Assembly: GCA_903839795.1 (NCBI GenBank)
Contig: CAIMDR010000149.1
Location: forward strand, 1 to 13,339
DNA: 13,339 nucleotides
Direction of reading: 5' to 3'
Origin: an uncultured Methylococcaceae bacterium
GTDB lineage: Bacteria > Pseudomonadota > Gammaproteobacteria > Methylococcales > Methylomonadaceae
Each line of letters begins with the position of its first letter. The stretch's first letter is position 1. Of this stretch, positions 13,019 through 13,339 are shown in pieces. Under the pieces are notes generated by a model that saw nothing but the letters and a program-made list of their open reading frames with translations, made no database searches and was not told where the DNA came from. The position numbers were made by a program, and so were the translations under genes.

Positions 13019-13322
13019 GTCCACGAAAGACACGAAAGGCACGAAAATTTTTAAGGGCGAATAGCTCAAAAACGATAACTTCTTGGCTGAGCAGATTTTA
13101 AAATGTAACATTAATGACAATGTTTATTTCGTTTTTCCAGCAGCTACCGAGCAGTTATCAAAAATAAGTTATACATTTTCAGATAAATAATTTCTCTGTC
13201 GACAGATACCATCCCTTCAAGGGATGTTATCTGTATGATCTTACTGCAACGTAAATTGGAAATATAATATCTGAAAGTATATTTGTCGTTTATTTTTCGT
13301 GTCTTTCGTGCTTTTCGTGGAC
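13019..13322. repeat. 304-bp element with 29-bp terminal inverted repeats of CACGAA units
   Basis: The arms at 13019-13047 and 13294-13322 are inverses at 26 of 29 positions and are built of GTCCACGAAAG, CACGAAAG and CACGAAAA units. The interior is AT-rich and holds a second inverted pair TTTCAGATA / TATCTGAAA (13177-13185 / 13268-13276) and a central palindrome (13202-13234). No coding frame is convincing and no target-site duplication is visible. It resembles a non-autonomous extragenic element, or one that has decayed. Confidence 0.6.
13202..13234. repeat. 33-bp near-perfect palindrome
   Basis: ACAGATA, one unpaired C, then CATCCCTT, a central C, and the mirror AAGGGATG, T, TATCTGT. Only the C-T pair at 13209/13227 breaks the symmetry. 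It could extrude as a hairpin, be a dimeric protein site or act as a terminator. No T-run follows. It lies inside the 304-bp repeat element. Confidence 0.6.
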
Positions 13323-13339
13323 CCAATGATTTATCCAAG

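Noticed and set aside
13144..13338. Minus-strand 64-codon frame at the window end
   Set aside because: It begins inside the CACGAA-unit terminal repeat and crosses the 33-bp palindrome, so the apparent basic N-terminus is repeat-derived.

Overview
The window looks like chromosomal DNA from an AT-leaning gammaproteobacterium. An E. coli-type class II FbaA C-terminus, TilS, long-Q-loop CydAB with CydX, PsiE and TolC-type proteins all point that way. REP-like and CACGAA-type extragenic repeats, together with a type I sulfide:quinone oxidoreductase and a QIEHH-type fatty acid desaturase, would suit a methanotroph (Methylococcales) or sulfur-oxidising gamma lineage. The lineage is inference only. 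No rRNA, tRNA, CRISPR array or complete insertion sequence is visible.

Layout. Positions 1-131 hold the 3' end of fbaA, followed by a clear intrinsic terminator. A gene-poor stretch of about 1.4 kb follows. It contains nested inverted repeats (228-482 enclosing a REP-like pair at 288-409), several smaller palindromes and no convincing gene. Next come a membrane-anchored monoheme cytochrome c protein of unknown role (1558-2463), tilS (2639-3973), a doubtful 42-codon ORF, and a TTG-initiated desaturase gene (4334-5458), all on the + strand. From 5550 to 9389 everything is on the - strand: psiE is nearest the 3' end, preceded by a tight cydA-cydB-cydX operon in which the third gene encodes CydX fused to a degenerate GGDEF domain. 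Divergent from cydA, on the + strand, are sqr and a small DUF2892-type membrane protein. The last gene is a TolC-family outer-membrane factor carrying a 72-residue in-frame tandem duplication. It sits between two repeat structures built from CACGAA units, and the window ends inside the margin of the second.

How the genes fit together. SQR passes electrons from sulfide into the quinone pool. Cytochrome bd takes electrons from quinol and, in E. coli, resists sulfide inhibition. Their divergent arrangement, with the same 10-mer upstream of each gene in matching orientation, suggests a co-regulated module for respiring or detoxifying sulfide under low oxygen.

The most novel item is the gene in the cydX position. 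Its first 28 or so residues are an almost canonical CydX, including Trp6 and Glu25. The rest is a GGDEF fold whose signature has become DEQDF and whose metal-binding Asp is missing. This suggests an oxidase with a built-in, probably non-catalytic nucleotide-sensing or protein-docking domain. The duplicated TolC is the second anomaly: it is predicted to add two beta-strands per protomer to a normally 12-stranded trimeric barrel.
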